Assembly: GCA_963777045.1 (NCBI GenBank)
Contig: CAVZPD010000028.1
Span: 62,001-126,000 of the forward strand
DNA length: 64,000 bases
Source of the DNA: JAPSGM01 sp963777045
GTDB lineage: Bacteria > Chloroflexota > Limnocylindria > QHBO01
Reading direction: 5' to 3'
Shown here piece by piece: positions 60,736-64,000 of this stretch (positions within the stretch are counted from its first letter, which is position 1; each line of letters opens with the position of its first letter). The notes under the pieces were generated by a model. That model saw nothing but the letters and a program-made list of their open reading frames with translations. It was not told the origin of the DNA and ran no database searches. The position numbers and the translations under genes are program-made.

Positions 60736-61541
60736 AGCAGTCGTGTCTCCCCACCGGCGCGGTTGCGCCAGCGATGCGGCAAATTGGACGGGAAGGTGAG
60801 GGAGTCGCCGGTGCGCAGGCGGTAGTGCTCATCGGCGCCGATCCAGAAGGTGAGCTCGCCATCGAGCACGAAGAGGAACTCCTCGCCGTCATGCGCGTAC
60901 GTCCCGGCGCTGCTCGCTCGCGGCGCGAGGACGAACAGCTGCGGCTCGAGCTGCCGCGCTCCGCGCGCCAGCTGCTCGATGCGGACGCCGTCCTGCAGCT
61001 CCAGTCGAGGACGCTCCGCGGGGCGCAGCGGCCGGTGGCTGGACCGGGCACGCGGAGGGTCGAGAAGCTCCTGGACCGTCGAGCCGTAGACGGCGGTGAG
61101 GCGTTGCAGGGTTGCGAGGCTGGCGCCGCTCAGGTTCCGCTCGAGCGTCGACAGGAAGCTGACCGAGACGCCGGCACGCTGGCTGGCGGTGCGCAGCGAG
61201 AGGCCACCCTTCAGCCTCGCGCGTCGCAGCAGCTGCCCGTCAACGCGGCGTTCCTGGCGTCGTCCGTGCGTGGCGTCGGCGGCGGGCAGCATGCGCCGGA
61301 TGCCCGAGGCGCTGACGTGCGCCTCGCGCATGTCTCGAATCTCTCGCAGGCGCGTCATGTCGTGTTCGGCGTAGAGCCGATACCCACCCGGTGACCTTGA
61401 CGGGCGTACCAGTCCCTGCCGCTCCCAGAGTCGAAGTGCGGAGGCGGAGACGCCCATGCGGCGAGCCACGTCGCCGATGCGCAGCGGCGTCCCGGTCGCT
61501 TCGGGTCGCGCGCCAGGGTGGGCGCCGTGCGACGACGTCAT
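60708..61541 (-). CDS. MerR + XRE + cupin fusion transcriptional regulator
   Basis: A 277-residue regulator. Residues about 19-88 are a MerR-type HTH (LRIGDVARRMGVSASALRLWERQGLVRPSRS...YRLYAEHDMTRLREI), about 104-160 an XRE-type HTH (GLSLRTASQRAGVSVSFLSTLERNLSGAS), and about 188-275 a cupin_2 domain (GTYAHDGEEFLFVLDGELTFWIGADEHYRLRTGD). XRE-cupin is the PuuR layout of polyamine catabolism; the added MerR domain is unusual. Located between potC (ATGA overlap) and gabT, so it likely senses a polyamine-type effector in its cupin and controls the operon. The MerR dimerisation coiled coil is short. Confidence 0.85.
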   Translation of the reverse strand: MTSSHGAHPGARPEATGTPLRIGDVARRMGVSASALRLWERQGLVRPSRSPGGYRLYAEHDMTRLREIRDMREAHVSASGIRRMLPAADATHGRRQERRVDGQLLRRARLKGGLSLRTASQRAGVSVSFLSTLERNLSGASLATLQRLTAVYGSTVQELLDPPRARSSHRPLRPAERPRLELQDGVRIEQLARGARQLEPQLFVLAPRASSAGTYAHDGEEFLFVLDGELTFWIGADEHYRLRTGDSLTFPSNLPHRWRNRAGGETRLLWINTPPTF

Positions 61542-62419
61542 TGGTCCAGGCGAGTCGGCGCGGCGCTCAGGTCCTTCCGCTGCAGGATGATCCAGAAGAT
61601 GATGCCGATCACGGCCACGCCGAAGATCAGCGAGCCCATGGCGTTGACCTGCGGCGGGACGCCGATGCGCGAGGCGCCGTAGACCCACAGCGGGAAGGTC
61701 TGCGTCTGGCCGGCGTTGAACTGGGTGATCACGAAGTCGTCGATCGAGAGCGCGAAGGCGAGGAGGGCGGCGGCCAGGATCCCCGGGAAGATCAGCGGGA
61801 AGGTGACCTTGCGGAAGGTCGTCCACTCATCGGCCCCGAGGTCCATGGCGGCCTCTTCCAGGGACCGGTTGAAGCCGGCCAGGCGCGCCCGGATGGTGAT
61901 GACGACGTAGCTGATGTTGAACATGATGTGGGCGATGATGATCGTGACGATGCCGCGCCCCACCCCGGCGGAGACCCACATTGCCAGCAGCGAAGCACCC
62001 AGCACGATCTCCGGCGAGGCGATGGGCAGGAAGATCAGGAGGTTGAGCTGTCCGCGGCCGCGGAACTCGTAGCGGGTCAGCGCCAGGCCCATCAGGGTCC
62101 CGAGCGTGGTGGCGACGAGCGTCGAGACCACCGCCACCACCAGGCTCGTGATGAGGGCCTGGTTCAGGGCCGGGTAGCGCGTGAAGAGCGTCTGCCAGTG
62201 CTCGAGCGTGAAGCCCTGCCAGGTGAAGTTGAAGCGCCCGGAGATGTCGTTGAAGCTGAACACGATCATCACCACGATGGGCAGGAACAGGTAGGCGACC
62301 ACCAGTCCCGTGTAGGCGGGCAGGACCGCGCGGCTGAGACGGGCCCCGACGGGGCGATCGCGCTCGGGCGGCGCGGCCTCAGCCGCCGCCGGGAGCGGTT
62401 GTGCGACGGTGCCAGCCAT
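61538..62419 (-). CDS. potC: Polyamine-type ABC transporter permease, PotC-like
   Basis: A 293-residue membrane permease with six helices and the EAA loop EEAAMDLGADEWTTFRKVTFPLIFPG near 185-210. It pairs with the PotB-like permease upstream to carry spermidine/putrescine-type substrates. The helix 1 region opens with LPAYTGLVVAYLFLPIVVMIVFSFND, characteristic of the PotC/CysW group. Start ATG 62417-62419 overlaps the potB stop codon by 1 nt; its own stop overlaps the regulator start. Confidence 0.88.
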   Translation of the reverse strand: MAGTVAQPLPAAAEAAPPERDRPVGARLSRAVLPAYTGLVVAYLFLPIVVMIVFSFNDISGRFNFTWQGFTLEHWQTLFTRYPALNQALITSLVVAVVSTLVATTLGTLMGLALTRYEFRGRGQLNLLIFLPIASPEIVLGASLLAMWVSAGVGRGIVTIIIAHIMFNISYVVITIRARLAGFNRSLEEAAMDLGADEWTTFRKVTFPLIFPGILAAALLAFALSIDDFVITQFNAGQTQTFPLWVYGASRIGVPPQVNAMGSLIFGVAVIGIIFWIILQRKDLSAAPTRLDQ

Positions 62420-63279
62420 CAGACCGTCAGCTCCTGGCCGCGCAGCAGCCGGGTGTAGGCGAAGATGCTGACGAGGATGCCCACCATGAGGATCAGGCTC
62501 AGGGCGCTGGCCTGGGGATAGTCGTTGTTCGTCAGGTAGAGCCGCTGGATCACGTTGCCGATCATCGTCTCGCTGCGGCTGCCGAGCAGCTCCGCGTTGA
62601 TGTAGTCACCGACCGCGGGGATGAAGCTGAGCAGCGACGCGGCGAAGACGCCCGGGATGGAGAGCGGCAGCGTGACGCGCAGGAACGCCTGCAGCCGGCT
62701 GGCGTACAGGTCGTTGGCGGCCTCGATCAGGCGGTAGTCGATCTTCTCCAGCGCCACGTAGAGGGGGAGCACGACGAACGGCAGGAAGTTGTAGGTGATG
62801 CCGCTGATCACCGCGACGGGGGTGGCGAGCAGCCGGAAGCCCTGGTCCAGGATGCCCACGTCCTTGAGCGTCCCGAGCACGAAGCCCTGGTCGGCCAGGA
62901 TGAACTTCCAGCTGATGGTGCGGATGATGAAGCTGGTGAAGAACGGCATGATCACCAGCAGCAGGAGGATCGACTTGTAGCGGCCGCCCCGGAAGGCGAT
63001 GGTGTAGGCCATGGGGTAGCCGATGAGCATGGTGAGCACGGTGACGATCACCCCGTACTCGAGCGAGCGGATCAGCTGGTCGCTCCAGCGGGAGATGACC
63101 TCCGGGAAGATGCCGAAGTTGAAGGTCATCCGGAAGCCGCTGCCCAGCGTCCCCTCCTGGAGGGAGACGGATGCCATGGTCAGCATCGGCAGCAGGAAGA
63201 AGACGATGAGCCACAGGCCGCCGGGCACCAGGAAGAGGTAGGGCACCAGGCCCCGATGCCGCCGCAGCCAGCCGCTCAT
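62419..63279 (-). CDS. potB: Polyamine-type ABC transporter permease, PotB-like
   Basis: A 286-residue permease, six helices, beginning LVPYLFLVPGGLWLIVFFLLPML. The EAA loop is IEAANDLYASRLQAFLRVTLPLSIPGV near 187-213. It pairs with PotC in the inner membrane. It starts 29 nt after the binding-protein stop codon and leads directly into potC. PotB/PotC-type heterodimers are known for spermidine/putrescine; opines and sulfate are alternatives. Confidence 0.87.
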   Translation of the reverse strand: MSGWLRRHRGLVPYLFLVPGGLWLIVFFLLPMLTMASVSLQEGTLGSGFRMTFNFGIFPEVISRWSDQLIRSLEYGVIVTVLTMLIGYPMAYTIAFRGGRYKSILLLLVIMPFFTSFIIRTISWKFILADQGFVLGTLKDVGILDQGFRLLATPVAVISGITYNFLPFVVLPLYVALEKIDYRLIEAANDLYASRLQAFLRVTLPLSIPGVFAASLLSFIPAVGDYINAELLGSRSETMIGNVIQRLYLTNNDYPQASALSLILMVGILVSIFAYTRLLRGQELTV

Positions 63280-63308
63280 CGCCCTGCTCCTTCAGCGGGG
63301 AGCGACGA

Positions 63309-64000
63309 TCAGCCCTGCACCACCGCCTGGAAGAGCTCGTTCCAGGTGCGCTCCTCCTCCTCGTCGAGCACCTTGTACGAGTAGAGCCGCGAGAGCATGT
63401 CCTCGCTCGGGAAGACGAGCGGGGACTCGGCCACGGCCTGCAGGTAGGACCTGTCGTCCTCGTTGTCGGCCTCGTCGGCATGCTGTCGGATGATCTCCTG
63501 CGCCGCAGGCACCGGGCAGATGTAGTTCACCCATTCGGTGATCTGCGCCGCGACCTCCGGCTGGTAGACGTAGTTCATCATCGCCAGCGCATCGTTGGGG
63601 TGGGCCGCCTTGTTCGGGATGGCCATGTTGTCGACCCACAGGATGCCGCCCTCCTCGGGCACCACGAACTTCAGGTCGGGATTGTCGAACTGGAGCTGGA
63701 AGACGTCGCCCGACCACGCCATGGTGATGGCGAGGCTGCCATCGGCCAGGCCCTGCGCGTACTCGTTGCCGAAGTAGCCCCGCACGTGCGGCGCCTGCGC
63801 CTGCAGCGTCTCCTGCGCCTTCTGGACGTCGTCCTGGGTCGCGTCCTTGGGCACGACCCCGTTGTAGAGGAGCGCCATGCTCATCGAGTCGCGCATCTCG
63901 GTGAACATGCCGATCTGCCCGGTGTACTTCTCGATGAAGCTCGGGTCGAAGAGCTCCTTGAAGGAGGTGACCTCCTCGCTCACCAGGGCGGGGTTGTAGC
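63309..64000 (-). CDS. potD: Polyamine-type ABC transporter substrate-binding protein, N-terminus beyond window
   Basis: The C-terminal 230 residues of a periplasmic/lipid-anchored binding protein; the coding frame is open to the window edge. GQIGMFTEMRDSMSMALLYNGV, AITMAWSGDVFQLQFDNPDLKFVVPEEGGILWVDNMAIP and NPDALAMMNYVYQPEVAA-type segments match PotD, which binds spermidine/putrescine, and WVDNMAIP includes the family's ligand-cleft Trp/Asp. It is first in the visible operon; the ATPase PotA would be further right if present. Substrate by similarity only. Confidence 0.87.
   Translation of the reverse strand, partial: YNPALVSEEVTSFKELFDPSFIEKYTGQIGMFTEMRDSMSMALLYNGVVPKDATQDDVQKAQETLQAQAPHVRGYFGNEYAQGLADGSLAITMAWSGDVFQLQFDNPDLKFVVPEEGGILWVDNMAIPNKAAHPNDALAMMNYVYQPEVAAQITEWVNYICPVPAAQEIIRQHADEADNEDDRSYLQAVAESPLVFPSEDMLSRLYSYKVLDEEEERTWNELFQAVVQG

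Overview
This is a GC-rich, gene-dense bacterial chromosome segment with no rRNA, tRNA, CRISPR array, prophage or insertion sequence that I can see. The lineage has to be inferred because no phylogenetic marker RNA is present. F420-type luciferase-like oxidoreductases, a split-barrel F420-type protein, a KorABCD-type 2-oxoacid:ferredoxin oxidoreductase, an ECF42/DGPF pair, SLH-like repeats ending in a TRAEMAAFL-type motif, and lipoproteins together with CapA/VanY surface proteins suit a Chloroflexota (Limnocylindria/Ellin6529-like) or deep actinobacterial genome. Chloroflexota is my best guess, with moderate confidence.

Layout. 1-7.3 kb (mostly minus strand): partial ClC chloride channel with a MarR repressor and a clean palindromic operator, a GMC oxidoreductase, prolyl-tRNA synthetase, an MFS transporter, and an arsR-trxA pair. 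7.4-20.2 kb: DPP-IV-type peptidase, cyclophilin, a broken lipoprotein gene, an ECF42 sigma factor with its DGPF partner and a matching promoter, an EamA exporter, two tandem CapA-like lipoproteins (one frameshifted), a VanY-type carboxypeptidase and a two-component system. 20.5-26.0 kb: one 1833-residue secreted protein with SLH-like repeats, two malectin domains and a sugar-dehydrogenase-like propeller.

26.2-29.7 kb: a four-gene 2-oxoacid:ferredoxin oxidoreductase operon whose beta subunit has an unusual C-terminal tail. 29.7-35.1 kb: mixed metabolic genes, a secreted Pro/Lys-rich protein and a diguanylate cyclase. 35.2-44.5 kb: 7Fe ferredoxin, EthD protein, three crotonases (one ending in a zinc ribbon), a HIT protein, 3-hydroxyacyl-CoA dehydrogenase and thiolase. 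Together these can carry out CoA-thioester beta-oxidation of the kind at the bottom of aromatic-acid pathways, but no ring-activating genes are present. 44.5-52.7 kb: F420-type enzymes, acetyltransferases, a second two-component system with a divergent exported protein, and an aldehyde dehydrogenase.

52.7-57.2 kb: a compact locus of VirB11-like ATPase, MoxR/ChlI-like AAA+ ATPase and VWA protein. 57.2-59.4 kb: another luciferase-like oxidoreductase and a flavin reductase flanking two small unknown genes. 59.4-64 kb (minus): partial PotD, PotB, PotC, a MerR+XRE+cupin fusion regulator and a GabT-like aminotransferase, which reads as a polyamine/GABA uptake and breakdown operon. The PuuB-like oxidase (41.8 kb) and aldehyde dehydrogenase (50.4 kb) could belong to the same pathway.

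The most unusual non-coding signal is a roughly 180-bp element with four alternating inverted arms, present twice (5.05 and 38.6 kb) with identical arm spacing but little other identity. Three apparent single-base frameshifts between 10.5 and 14.3 kb should be checked against reads before those genes are interpreted.
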